Origin: an uncultured Dokdonia sp.
Lineage (GTDB): Bacteria; Bacteroidota; Bacteroidia; Flavobacteriales; Flavobacteriaceae
Assembly (NCBI RefSeq): GCF_947492815.1
Contig: NZ_CANLOB010000024.1
Coordinates: forward strand, 1 to 64,000
Length of the DNA: 64,000 nucleotides
Direction of reading: 5' to 3'
Numbering within the stretch: the stretch's first letter is position 1; the number at the start of each line of letters is the position of its first letter. The translations under genes were made by a program, and so were the position numbers. The notes under the pieces are model-generated. The model was not told the DNA's origin and did not search any database. It worked only from the letters and a program-made list of their open reading frames with translations. Positions 52,025 through 59,320 of the stretch are shown one piece after another.

Positions 52025-53326
52025 CTAAAATGTCCTCGTTATATCAAATTGTTCTAAATTATCTGCTATTCGCTTTAAGAAACTTCCTCCTAAAAATCCA
52101 TCTACAGTTCGATGATCAAAACTTAATGACAAGTACATCATTTGTCTAATTTCAATAGAGTCTCCTTCTGGGCGTTCCATTACTTCTGCACGTTTTTTTA
52201 TAATTCCTGTGGCAAGAATGGCTGCTTCTGGTTGGTTAATAATTGGAGTTCCCATGACACTTCCGAAGGTTCCTACATTACTAATTGTAAATGTGCTTCC
52301 CTTAATATCATCTCCGCTTAGTTTGTTTTCTCTAGCAAGTGCCGAAAGTCTATTTACTTCTGAAGCGATCTCTACTAGGTCTTTTTTATCTGCATCTTTT
52401 ACAACAGGTACAATTAAATTGCCAGAAGGCAAGGCTGTTGCCATTCCTATATTGATATGCTCTTTTACAATAATATTAGATCCATCTACAGAGACATTAA
52501 TCATAGGAAAATCTTTTACTGCTTTTGCAACAGCTTCTACAAACAGTGGCGTAAATGTTAGTTTTTGATTATGTTTTTTCTGAAAAACAACTTTGTTCTC
52601 ATTACGCCATGCAACAAGATCTGTAAGATCTGCCTCTACATATGCCGTCACATGCGGACTCGTATGTTTACTATACACCATATGATCTGCAATCATTTGG
52701 CGCATACGATCCATCTCTACAATTTTCCCAGTTCCTTTATCTAGATCTAACTGAGGTATTCTATAAGCGGTAGGGTCTGCTTGTGCAACAGGTTGTGCAA
52801 ATTGAAAAGGGCGTCCTTCTTCTATATATTGCATCAAATCACTCTTACGGAGACGACCTTCTTTTCCTGTGCCTGGAATACGCGCCAATTCTTCATAAGA
52901 TACATGGTGCTGCTGTGCTATACTTTTAATAAGCGGACTCACAAACAGGGTTCTATCTGGCACTGTAAAAGCAGCGTTTTGTTGTATTGTTTTTGTTGTT
53001 TTTGCAACGGTTTTCTTAACTGCCTTTTTTGTTGCTTTCTCTACTTTCTTTGTAGATGTGACTTCTTTTTTTGTAATCGTCCCTTCTACAACTTCATATA
53101 TTGCAATAGCAGTTCCTACCTCAACCACACTTTTAGGTTCAAAAAGATGCTTTTTCATAACTCCTGAAGATAGAGCAGGCACCTCATTATCAACCTTATC
53201 TGTAGCAACTTCTAATAAAATATCTCCTTCTTCAAAAGCTTCTCCTTCTGCTACTAGCCAATTTAATATCGTTCCTTCGGTAATACTTTCACCCATTTTG
53301 GGCATTAAAAGCTGATCTTCTGTCAT
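52025..53326 (-). CDS. Dihydrolipoamide acyltransferase E2 of the 2-oxo acid dehydrogenase
   Basis: 433 residues. A lipoyl domain (1-80) with the lipoylated lysine in EVATDKVDNE is followed by a Lys/Thr-rich linker (about 85-120). A peripheral subunit-binding domain follows (about 128-170; FVSPLIKSIAQQHHVSYEEL, GTGKEGRLRKSD). The C-terminal catalytic domain has SFDHRTVDG near 413. Together with E1 and the aminotransferase it degrades branched-chain amino acids. It is first in the operon, directly facing the Lrp-type regulator across the operator region. Confidence 0.94.
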   Translation of the reverse strand: MTEDQLLMPKMGESITEGTILNWLVAEGEAFEEGDILLEVATDKVDNEVPALSSGVMKKHLFEPKSVVEVGTAIAIYEVVEGTITKKEVTSTKKVEKATKKAVKKTVAKTTKTIQQNAAFTVPDRTLFVSPLIKSIAQQHHVSYEELARIPGTGKEGRLRKSDLMQYIEEGRPFQFAQPVAQADPTAYRIPQLDLDKGTGKIVEMDRMRQMIADHMVYSKHTSPHVTAYVEADLTDLVAWRNENKVVFQKKHNQKLTFTPLFVEAVAKAVKDFPMINVSVDGSNIIVKEHINIGMATALPSGNLIVPVVKDADKKDLVEIASEVNRLSALARENKLSGDDIKGSTFTISNVGTFGSVMGTPIINQPEAAILATGIIKKRAEVMERPEGDSIEIRQMMYLSLSFDHRTVDGFLGGSFLKRIADNLEQFDITRTF

Positions 53327-53407
53327 TTATAATTTTATTTACAACTAACACAAAATACTAATAAAACCTATTATTAAAGCTTTATAACCCATTATAGACA
53401 TTAATAG

Positions 53408-53452
53408 TAGAATTTTATTCTTTTAATAATTAATAAATAGAATAAAATTCTA
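53408..53452. promoter_or_regulatory. Paired Lrp-type operators between the BCAA operon and the lrp-like gene
   Basis: TAGAATTTTATTCTT (53408-53422) and TAGAATAAAATTCTA (53438-53452) are each 15-bp palindromes of the Lrp form YAGHAWATTWTDCTR. Together they form a perfect 14-bp inverted repeat (53408-53421 with 53439-53452). Their centres are 30 bp apart, about three helical turns. They lie between the divergent E2 and regulator genes. Confidence 0.65.
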
Positions 53453-53494
53453 TATTTACTTCTCTTTACTTATTAAAACAGTAAACTATTACTT

Positions 53495-53965
53495 ATGAAG
53501 CTAGATGCTACAGATCAAAAATTATTAGATCTATTACAAAAAGACTCTAATCAGACTGTAAAATCATTATCACAGAAATTAGGAAAGTCTACAACTCCTA
53601 TTTTTGAAAGAATTAAAAAACTTGAAAAAGAAGGGTTAATTAAGGGATATTCTGCTCGACTAAACACCAAAAAAATTGGTCTTAAACAGACTGTTTTTAT
53701 AGCTATTTCATTACAAGGACATACTCGGAGTTATCTTGAAAAATTTGTAAAAGAAATCAATAACTTTCCTGAGGTAGTGGAATGTCATCGTGTGAGTGGA
53801 GGATTTGACTATTTACTTAAACTAGTGGTTGAGGATATAGAAGCATATGAAACATTTATTATTACAAAACTAACGCTACTTCCTTATTTAGGTAATGTAC
53901 AAAGTCATATTGTACTATCTACAAGTAAAGAAACAAATGAAGTAGATTTATCATTTTTATCATAA
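53495..53965 (+). CDS. Lrp/AsnC-family transcription regulator
   Basis: 156 residues. An N-terminal winged helix-turn-helix (LDATDQKLLDLLQKDSNQTV, KLGKSTTPIFERIKKLEKEGLIKGYSARL) is followed by the RAM/AsnC ligand domain (KQTVFIAISLQG, VVECHRVSGGFDYLLKLVVED). It is divergent from the branched-chain catabolic operon. It probably senses an amino acid such as leucine and controls both itself and the operon through the two palindromes at 53408-53452. The regulation is inferred. Confidence 0.93.
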   Translation: MKLDATDQKLLDLLQKDSNQTVKSLSQKLGKSTTPIFERIKKLEKEGLIKGYSARLNTKKIGLKQTVFIAISLQGHTRSYLEKFVKEINNFPEVVECHRVSGGFDYLLKLVVEDIEAYETFIITKLTLLPYLGNVQSHIVLSTSKETNEVDLSFLS

Positions 53966-53967
53966 AA

Positions 53968-54001
53968 AAAGTGATACTAACGTAAGCGTTATTATCACTT
54001 T
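53968..54001 (+). terminator. Terminator of the Lrp-type gene
   Basis: A stem aaagtgata/tatcacttt (53968-53976 with 53993-54001) with an inner AACG/CGTT pairing, followed by T-rich sequence. Confidence 0.7.
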
Positions 54002-54056
54002 TATACATCTACTAACATAACTGTACTTTATATTTTATTTCACTTTATAAAATACT

Positions 54057-54155
54057 TTATCTATGTATAGCATAACTTGCGCCATTTGCTAATTCTTGCA
54101 GGAGAGCAACTAGTTCTTTTGTTTTTTCGCGAAAGGTTTTCAATAACTTTTTCAT
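54057..54155 (-). CDS. Possible 32-residue amphipathic peptide
   Basis: ATG 54155 to TAA 54057-54059 encodes a Lys-rich N-terminal half (MKKLLKTFREKTKEL) and a hydrophobic second half (VALLQELANGASYAIHR). FRE comes from a degenerate palindrome. It occupies an otherwise empty region of about 320 bp between a terminator and the PaaY-like gene. It may be a small peptide gene or a chance frame; I give it low weight. Confidence 0.3.
   Translation of the reverse strand: MKKLLKTFREKTKELVALLQELANGASYAIHR
54125..54134. repeat. Degenerate HIP-like palindrome (TTTCGCGAAA)
   Basis: Only the inner 10 bp of the core remain; the flanks have lost the GC pair symmetry (TT on the left, GG on the right). It lies in the short frame at 54057-54155. 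Confidence 0.6.
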
Positions 54156-54288
54156 AATTTCTGTTTTTAAGAATTAATACTATGTGTATACTCTTTAGAC
54201 GCAGTTTTTATGAAAGGGTTGAGCTATTTAACACTTAATTACCAATAAATTAACGCAGCATGATATAAGTGTTAATATTACACTTATA

Positions 54289-54885
54289 TTAAGTATTCTT
54301 AAACTCCTGAAGTGTTTTATAGAAATCTTCTTGTACTGGTCTATTTTCAGGAATCTCTGCTAAGGGTTCGACCTCCTTTAATGTATCATGACAATCAGCT
54401 GGAAGTTGTTGGTATAATTTTGTTCCTGCAGTTTTCCAAGAAATCATTTCATCACTTATTTCTTTTATGATTTTGGCAGGATTTCCAACAACCAAACTTC
54501 GAGCAGGAATAACTGTAGTTGCTTTTACAAATGCCATAGCGCCCACAATACATTCATCACCTATCACCGCATCGTCCATAATAACACTATTCATACCTAT
54601 GAGACAGTTCTTTCCTAAGTTTGCTCCATGTATTACAGCACCATGCCCTATGTGTGCGCTTTCGCGAAAGCGTATAGACTTTCCAGGAAACATATGTACT
54701 GTACAATTCTCCTGAACATTTACCCCATCTTCTAGGATAATCTCTCCCCAATCACCACGTATAGCAGCTCCGGGTCCTATATAACAGTCTTTTCCTATAA
54801 TTACATTTCCAGTAACTGCGGCTAACGGATGAACAAAACTAGAAGGGTGTACCACAGGGATATGTCCTTTAAAACTATATATCAT
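54289..54885 (-). CDS. PaaY-like hexapeptide-repeat (gamma-carbonic-anhydrase fold) protein
   Basis: 198 residues with left-handed beta-helix repeats (VTGNVIIGKDCYIGPGAAIRG, CLIGMNSVIMDDAVIGDECIVG) and putative zinc histidines in VHMFPG, AHIGHG and GHGAVIHG. The N-terminal YSFKGHIPVVHPSSFVHP and the C-terminal tail with EDFYKTLQEF match the PaaY type, thioesterases linked to phenylacetate catabolism. The paa-like genes just to the right support this. Residues 72-76 (RFRES) are palindrome-encoded, close to a zinc-ligand turn. Confidence 0.82.
   Translation of the reverse strand: MIYSFKGHIPVVHPSSFVHPLAAVTGNVIIGKDCYIGPGAAIRGDWGEIILEDGVNVQENCTVHMFPGKSIRFRESAHIGHGAVIHGANLGKNCLIGMNSVIMDDAVIGDECIVGAMAFVKATTVIPARSLVVGNPAKIIKEISDEMISWKTAGTKLYQQLPADCHDTLKEVEPLAEIPENRPVQEDFYKTLQEFKNT
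54657..54672. repeat. HIP-like palindrome, 16 bp (in the PaaY-like gene)
   Basis: The core plus C/G, read as I-R-F-R-E-S on the minus strand, adjacent to AHIGHG. Confidence 0.95.
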
Positions 54886-55173
54886 AATTTAAAAATTATA
54901 TAATTTCTATTATCAGATGAATATGAAAACATAAGCATACATCTAAAACAATATTATTGTTAACAAAAATGTTAAAACACCATAAGTAATAACATAATTC
55001 TGTAAGTATTTACGTTAATATTACTACTAAGTCCTAAATAAACAATAGAATATGATATAACCAAACACATTTTATGTAGTTTTTACAAAAATATGTTCAA
55101 TCAAAAATTCATTATATCTTATTGTTAATAGCACTTAAAATATACCCACTCAACTTAAAACAACTCCACCCTC

Positions 55174-55467
55174 ATGGAAATTACAGGAAAAATTCACCCA
55201 ACTAAAAAAGAGTTTCTTTACACATTAAGATTCCCTGATGAAGATGTATTCAAAAGTCAGCAAGAAAAGGATTTACGACTGCACTCTATAAACAGAGCAA
55301 TGCGCCTAGGTAATGTCGTAAAAAACAAAGTCCGTATTTATTTCAAAGATTCTTTAGACAGAGTCATTTTTGTATATACTACCGTGTGGGGTGTTACTAA
55401 GAATGACGTTATTTTAAAGAAAGGAGTTACACTTCCTATTAAAAGAATTATTCAAGTAGATGGTTAA
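55174..55467 (+). CDS. Hypothetical small protein
   Basis: 97 residues, soluble, basic, with strands likely (MEITGKIHPTKKEFLYTLRF, KNKVRIYFKDSLDRVIFVYTTVWGVT, GVTLPIKRIIQVDG). It has the look of a conserved flavobacterial protein of unknown function. It is on the opposite strand to the paa-like genes, ending 1 bp before the stop of the enoyl-CoA hydratase gene. The spacing suggests both ends are real but gives no functional clue. Confidence 0.6.
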   Translation: MEITGKIHPTKKEFLYTLRFPDEDVFKSQQEKDLRLHSINRAMRLGNVVKNKVRIYFKDSLDRVIFVYTTVWGVTKNDVILKKGVTLPIKRIIQVDG

Positions 55468-55468
55468 T

Positions 55469-56221
55469 CTACTTGAATCTCTTTAATGTTTCTTTTGTAA
55501 AGTCACTCAACACCAAACGTCCAGAAATAGCAGCTCTTTCTGCTAGCAATGTATCCCAATCTTCGGTTCCTTTCCAGAAGATGGTTTTCATCTCTCGCAT
55601 AGCCTCTGGATTATAGGTACAAAGATTTTCTGCAAATGCCTGTACAGCGTCATCTAATGCTTCTGTACTATCATATACTTGGGCATACAATCCTTTTTGT
55701 CGTGCCCATTCGGCATCATAAAATGTATTTGCATCAATTGCTATTTGAGACATTCCGGTAAGCCCTAATTTACGTTCTACCGCTGGACCTACTACAAAAG
55801 GACCTATTCCAACATTGAGTTCGCTTAATTTAATGCTTGCAAACTTTGTAGCCATACAGTAATCAGTAGCGCTAGCAACACCTACACCACCTCCTACAGT
55901 TTTACCTTGCACACGACCTATAATGAATTTAGGACAAGTACGCATCGCATTAATCACATTTGCAAATCCAGAAAAGAATACCCTTCCCGTTTCTGCATCA
56001 TTAATATTGATTAGCTCCTTAAAACTTGCTCCTGCACAAAACGTACGATCACCTCCACTTTTAAGAATGATTACTTTTACTTCATCATTCTTTCCTGCCT
56101 CAGTTATTGTATGTGCAAGTTTTGCTAAAATATCTCCTGGCAAACTATTATGCGCAGGGTGAAAAAACGTAATCGTTGAGATGCCGTTTTGTATGTCTTC
56201 TTTTACGTATGGATCGCTCAT
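55469..56221 (-). CDS. Enoyl-CoA hydratase/isomerase, phenylacetate-type
   Basis: 250 residues of the crotonase fold. Oxyanion-hole regions are visible: GGDRTFCAGASFKEL and VQGKTVGGGVGVASATDYCMAT, then SELNVGIGPFVVGP. It acts on an unsaturated acyl-CoA. The neighbourhood (PaaZ, thiolase, PaaI, PaaY) suggests the PaaF/PaaG steps, but which one is not decided by the sequence. It is separated from the upstream paaZ-like gene by the GIY-YIG cassette. Confidence 0.85.
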   Translation of the reverse strand: MSDPYVKEDIQNGISTITFFHPAHNSLPGDILAKLAHTITEAGKNDEVKVIILKSGGDRTFCAGASFKELININDAETGRVFFSGFANVINAMRTCPKFIIGRVQGKTVGGGVGVASATDYCMATKFASIKLSELNVGIGPFVVGPAVERKLGLTGMSQIAIDANTFYDAEWARQKGLYAQVYDSTEALDDAVQAFAENLCTYNPEAMREMKTIFWKGTEDWDTLLAERAAISGRLVLSDFTKETLKRFK

Positions 56222-56231
56222 ATTTATTGAA

Positions 56232-56260
56232 TTGTCAATGCGGATTTAGTCCGCATTCGC
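56232..56260 (-). repeat. Left terminal hairpin of the GIY-YIG cassette
   Basis: On the minus strand it reads GCGAATGCG..CGCATTGAC around a short spacer, forming an 8-bp stem (aatgcgga/tccgcatt). It is an inverted copy of 56637-56665, 23 of 29 positions identical. The changed stem bases covary (G-C against C-G). Confidence 0.8.
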
Positions 56261-56261
56261 T

Positions 56262-56591
56262 TTAATTATTTTCAAATTTCTCTTTACTTGTAACATAGCC
56301 TTCAAAATTCCAACCTTCTGAAAGATCTCGCCATTCTGGATTCATCTCTTCAATGAGATTTATTTTCCATTCTCGTTTCCACTTCTTAATCTTTTTTTCT
56401 CTTCTAATTGCGGTTTTTGGGCTATCATGGACTTCATACCAAACTAACTGTTTAACATTATACTTTCCCGTATGTGTTCCAAAAGTTGCATTTTTATGAT
56501 CAAATGTACGCTGTCTAATATTATTTGTCACACCTACATAAAATAACTTATTTTCAATATGAGCCATAATATAAGTATACATTGTTTTCAT
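56262..56591 (-). CDS. GIY-YIG nuclease family protein
   Basis: 109 residues (an ATG three codons in is also possible). The UvrC-like GIY-YIG motif appears as YTYIM...LFYVGVTNNIRQR, followed by HKNATFGTHTGKYNV, LVWYE and the glutamate-containing helix AIRREKKIKKWKREWKINLIE. Small stand-alone proteins of this kind are nicking endonucleases in the UvrC/homing family. It ends 2 bp from one 29-bp hairpin and begins 46 bp from the inverted copy, which suggests a mobile unit inserted between the hydratase and PaaZ-like genes. Confidence 0.85.
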   Translation of the reverse strand: MKTMYTYIMAHIENKLFYVGVTNNIRQRTFDHKNATFGTHTGKYNVKQLVWYEVHDSPKTAIRREKKIKKWKREWKINLIEEMNPEWRDLSEGWNFEGYVTSKEKFENN

Positions 56592-56636
56592 ACTTTTATC
56601 AGTTCATTTGATTAACCTAATAAGTTGTTGATTTAT

Positions 56637-56665
56637 GCGAATGCGCAACAAGTGCGCATTGACTA
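56637..56665 (+). repeat. Right terminal hairpin of the GIY-YIG cassette
   Basis: It reads GCGAATGCG..CGCATTGAC on the plus strand, an 8-bp stem (aatgcgca/tgcgcatt). It is inverted relative to 56232-56260 and lies 10 bp from the stop of the PaaZ-like gene. Confidence 0.8.
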
Positions 56666-56675
56666 CCGCATTCAC

Positions 56676-59210
56676 TTATACCAAACCAAATTGTTCAAAA
56701 TGATGATTCAAATGCTTGCGTTCTTGTAAATACCATTCATACTTCGTCAAATGTCCAAAAACTGGACTTTTAGGTTGTGCTTTGGGATTTTTCTTAAAGA
56801 AGTCTTCAAATACCGTTCGTGCTTCCCAAAACTTCTTCATCGCAGTTTCTAAATCTGGATGACGTAAATCTTCAACCGTTCCTTTTTTCATTAATGGCAT
56901 CTCATAGTCATGCGGCATTTTCTCATAATTCCATAAGGTTGCAGCCACTTTATCTATGTATTTTTCAGGAGTTGCAATGTCAAAATCTTGTAACTCATTT
57001 CCTCCTACACGGTAACTAAACTCTAAATGTTCTATCATGTGTTGTGAGGTCATCATCCCCCATTTTGGAGTAGTTTCTTCAGTTAGTTTAGACAAGCACT
57101 CTTTGATTTTTTCTTCAGTCATTTCAACAAACGTAGTTTGTTTTTTCTCTACCATAGTCAAAATAGTAGCCACCGCCACTAAAGCTGTTGCCTCTTCATC
57201 TGTCTTTCCATTTTCATAATCTACAGGTTCTGCATCAAAGACTTCTACATACCATTTTACAATACCACTTGGATGCTCTCTTCCAGACACATCGCGTTCA
57301 CGTTTTTCTTTACAAGTCAATCGCACATAGATCGTATCATTGTGATATAAGGGTCTCAAAAAGCGAATATCTTCCAATCCATAATTGGCTGAAACGGGTC
57401 CTTTGTTAGGATACACAAACAATCCTGCTGCTGCCGAAATAATGAAGTATCCATGAGCAGTACGTTTCTTAAAAATACTTCCATCCAGACTTGTAATATC
57501 CGTATGCGCATAAAAATGATCCCACGTAAGGTTTGCAAAATTTTGAATATCGGTATCTGTCAATGTACGTTTATGCGTTTGCAAACTCATACCTGGTTTG
57601 ATATCTTCATAATGATAGGCAAAAGGATGCTTTTCAGCTTCGGTATAGGCTCCATTAGGCTGGTATATTCCCGTAATTTCAGTTAAACTTGTAGGACTTC
57701 CTTGTACAGCACATCGCTGCATGTAGTGTTTGATTCCTCGTAGTCCTCCCATTTCTTCTCCTCCACCAGCGCGTCCAGGTCCTCCATGAACTAACAATGG
57801 TAATGGCGAACCGTGCCCCGTACTTTGTGGAGCACTTTCTCTATTGAGCGTTAAGATACGTCCATGATGGGATGCTGCTTCTACTGTATACGCTTTCGCG
57901 AAAGCGTTATCAGCCGTCACCACAGAACTCACTAATGACCCTTTTCCCATTTGAGCAAGAGTTATTGCTTCTTCAACACCATTATATGGCATTAATGTAC
58001 TTACTGGACCAAAGGCTTCTACTTCGTGTACCTGTGTATTTTTGAAAGGTTGATCTTCGCGCATTAAGATAGGGCGCATAAAAGCCCCCTTTTCTCCATC
58101 GGCACCCATTGCTTCTACGGGATCAAAAGATCCGTAGACAATATCGGCCGTTTTTGATATTTTTTCAACTTGTGTTTTTATTGCATCTCGTTGATCTGTA
58201 TTAATTAGTGATCCCATACGTACCTCTTTCAGCTTAGGATCGCCAATAACGGTTCTATCCAATTGCTTTCCTAAGGCTATTTGCACGTCTTCCATTAAAT
58301 TTTCTGGAACGATAATTCGGCGAATGGCTGTACATTTCTGACCACACTTCACCGTCATTTCTTTACGTACTTCTTTTATAAAGATGCCAAATTCTGGAGT
58401 ACCTGGCACAGCATCAGGTCCTAGAACAGCAGCATTCAAGCTATCTGCTTCCATAGTAAAAGGAACACTCTCTTCTAATAATCTAGGATGCGCTTTTAGT
58501 AAACGTCCTGTATGCGCACTTCCTGTAAACGTGACCACATCCTGACTTGCTACCGTATCTAAAATAGACGTGGTAAGTCCTGACAATAATTGTAATGCTC
58601 CAGGAGGTAATATCCCGCTATTAATAATTTCTCTAACGACTACTTCTGTTAAAAAAGCCGTTTGCGGTGCTGGTAAAACAACCGCTGGCATTCCAGCCAT
58701 CCAATTGACAGCACATTTTTCTAACATTCCCCAAACAGGAAAGTTGAAGGCATTGATATGCACCGCTACTCCTTTTTTGGGCACCAAAATATGATGCGCC
58801 ATAAATCGACCGCCTCGTGATAAATCGATAGGATCTCCTTCTACAGCATACGATTGATCAGGAAATAATTTACGTAAACTCGCATTGGCAAATAGGTTTC
58901 CAAACCCTCCTTCTATATCAATCCAACTATCTACCCGTGTAGCCCCAGTTTTATAGCTAACTTCATAAAACTGTTCTTTACGTTTATTAAGATACAATGC
59001 TAGTTTTTTAATCATATTACCACGTTGCTGAAAAGTCATATCTCTCAATGCTTTTCCGTGATCACGACCATACTGTAGCGCACTTGCAATATCAAGTCCC
59101 TCAGTACTTGTAAGACCTATTATTTCTCCAGTAATAGCGTCATACATATTACGGGTATTTTTATTGTCTCCACTGACCCATTGGCCATTTATATAAGATT
59201 CTAAAATCAT
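56676..59210 (-). CDS. paaZ: PaaZ-type bifunctional enzyme fused to a C-terminal DinB-like (DUF1569) domain
   Basis: 844 residues against about 680 for usual PaaZ. An aldehyde dehydrogenase domain (about 1-520) has MEADSLNA and the catalytic Cys in VKCGQKCTAIRR. A MaoC-type hydratase (about 530-690; WDHFYAHTDITSLDGSIF, RTAHGYFIISAAAGLF) hydrolyses oxepin-CoA in phenylacetate degradation. About 150 extra residues follow (WGMMTSQHMIEHLEFSYR, HLTKYEWYLQERKHLNHHF), the helix/histidine pattern of DUF1569/DinB. Residues 436-440 (AFAKA) come from a palindrome in the dehydrogenase domain. Confidence 0.9.
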   Translation of the reverse strand: MILESYINGQWVSGDNKNTRNMYDAITGEIIGLTSTEGLDIASALQYGRDHGKALRDMTFQQRGNMIKKLALYLNKRKEQFYEVSYKTGATRVDSWIDIEGGFGNLFANASLRKLFPDQSYAVEGDPIDLSRGGRFMAHHILVPKKGVAVHINAFNFPVWGMLEKCAVNWMAGMPAVVLPAPQTAFLTEVVVREIINSGILPPGALQLLSGLTTSILDTVASQDVVTFTGSAHTGRLLKAHPRLLEESVPFTMEADSLNAAVLGPDAVPGTPEFGIFIKEVRKEMTVKCGQKCTAIRRIIVPENLMEDVQIALGKQLDRTVIGDPKLKEVRMGSLINTDQRDAIKTQVEKISKTADIVYGSFDPVEAMGADGEKGAFMRPILMREDQPFKNTQVHEVEAFGPVSTLMPYNGVEEAITLAQMGKGSLVSSVVTADNAFAKAYTVEAASHHGRILTLNRESAPQSTGHGSPLPLLVHGGPGRAGGGEEMGGLRGIKHYMQRCAVQGSPTSLTEITGIYQPNGAYTEAEKHPFAYHYEDIKPGMSLQTHKRTLTDTDIQNFANLTWDHFYAHTDITSLDGSIFKKRTAHGYFIISAAAGLFVYPNKGPVSANYGLEDIRFLRPLYHNDTIYVRLTCKEKRERDVSGREHPSGIVKWYVEVFDAEPVDYENGKTDEEATALVAVATILTMVEKKQTTFVEMTEEKIKECLSKLTEETTPKWGMMTSQHMIEHLEFSYRVGGNELQDFDIATPEKYIDKVAATLWNYEKMPHDYEMPLMKKGTVEDLRHPDLETAMKKFWEARTVFEDFFKKNPKAQPKSPVFGHLTKYEWYLQERKHLNHHFEQFGLV
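57890..57907. repeat. HIP-like palindrome, 18 bp (in the PaaZ-like gene)
   Basis: The core with AC/GT, read as A-F-A-K-A on the minus strand. Confidence 0.95.
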
Positions 59211-59225
59211 AAAAACTATCGTTTT

Positions 59226-59261
59226 TGAAATTGAAATCGAAATCGAAACTGAAATCGAAAA
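59226..59261. repeat. Hexanucleotide tandem repeat (YGAAAY, six units)
   Basis: TGAAAT-TGAAAT-CGAAAT-CGAAAC-TGAAAT-CGAAAA runs directly upstream of the PaaZ-like ATG. A slippage-prone tract between promoter and start could tune expression. Confidence 0.6.
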
Positions 59262-59280
59262 ATTCTTTATTTGTTAGTAT

Positions 59281-59320
59281 GCTTTCGCGAACCTGCCTGA
59301 CGGCAGGCAGGAGCGTATTA
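59281..59320. repeat. HIP-like palindrome split by another hairpin
   Basis: The bases GCTTTCGCGAA (59281-59291) and AGCGTATTA (59312-59320) join to a complete core once the 20 bp between them are removed. The outer parts match the other copies exactly. Confidence 0.85.
59292..59311. repeat. 20-bp hairpin element inside the split palindrome
   Basis: CCTGCCTG-ACGG-CAGGCAGG: 8-bp arms with a 4-nt loop. From memory, similar hairpins are dispersed in Flavobacteriaceae. Here it lies between two halves of the palindrome, just downstream of the SDR stop. Confidence 0.85.

Larger units (their letters stand above)
56232..56665. mobile_element. Putative GIY-YIG nuclease cassette with inverted terminal hairpins
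   Basis: A unit of about 434 bp: two inverted copies of a 29-bp hairpin (GCGAATGCG..CGCATTGAC) bracket a single GIY-YIG nuclease gene. It interrupts two co-oriented catabolic genes that would otherwise be adjacent. Such an arrangement suggests a self-moving or nuclease-mobilised module. There is no target-site duplication that I can see, so transposition is inferred. Confidence 0.5.
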
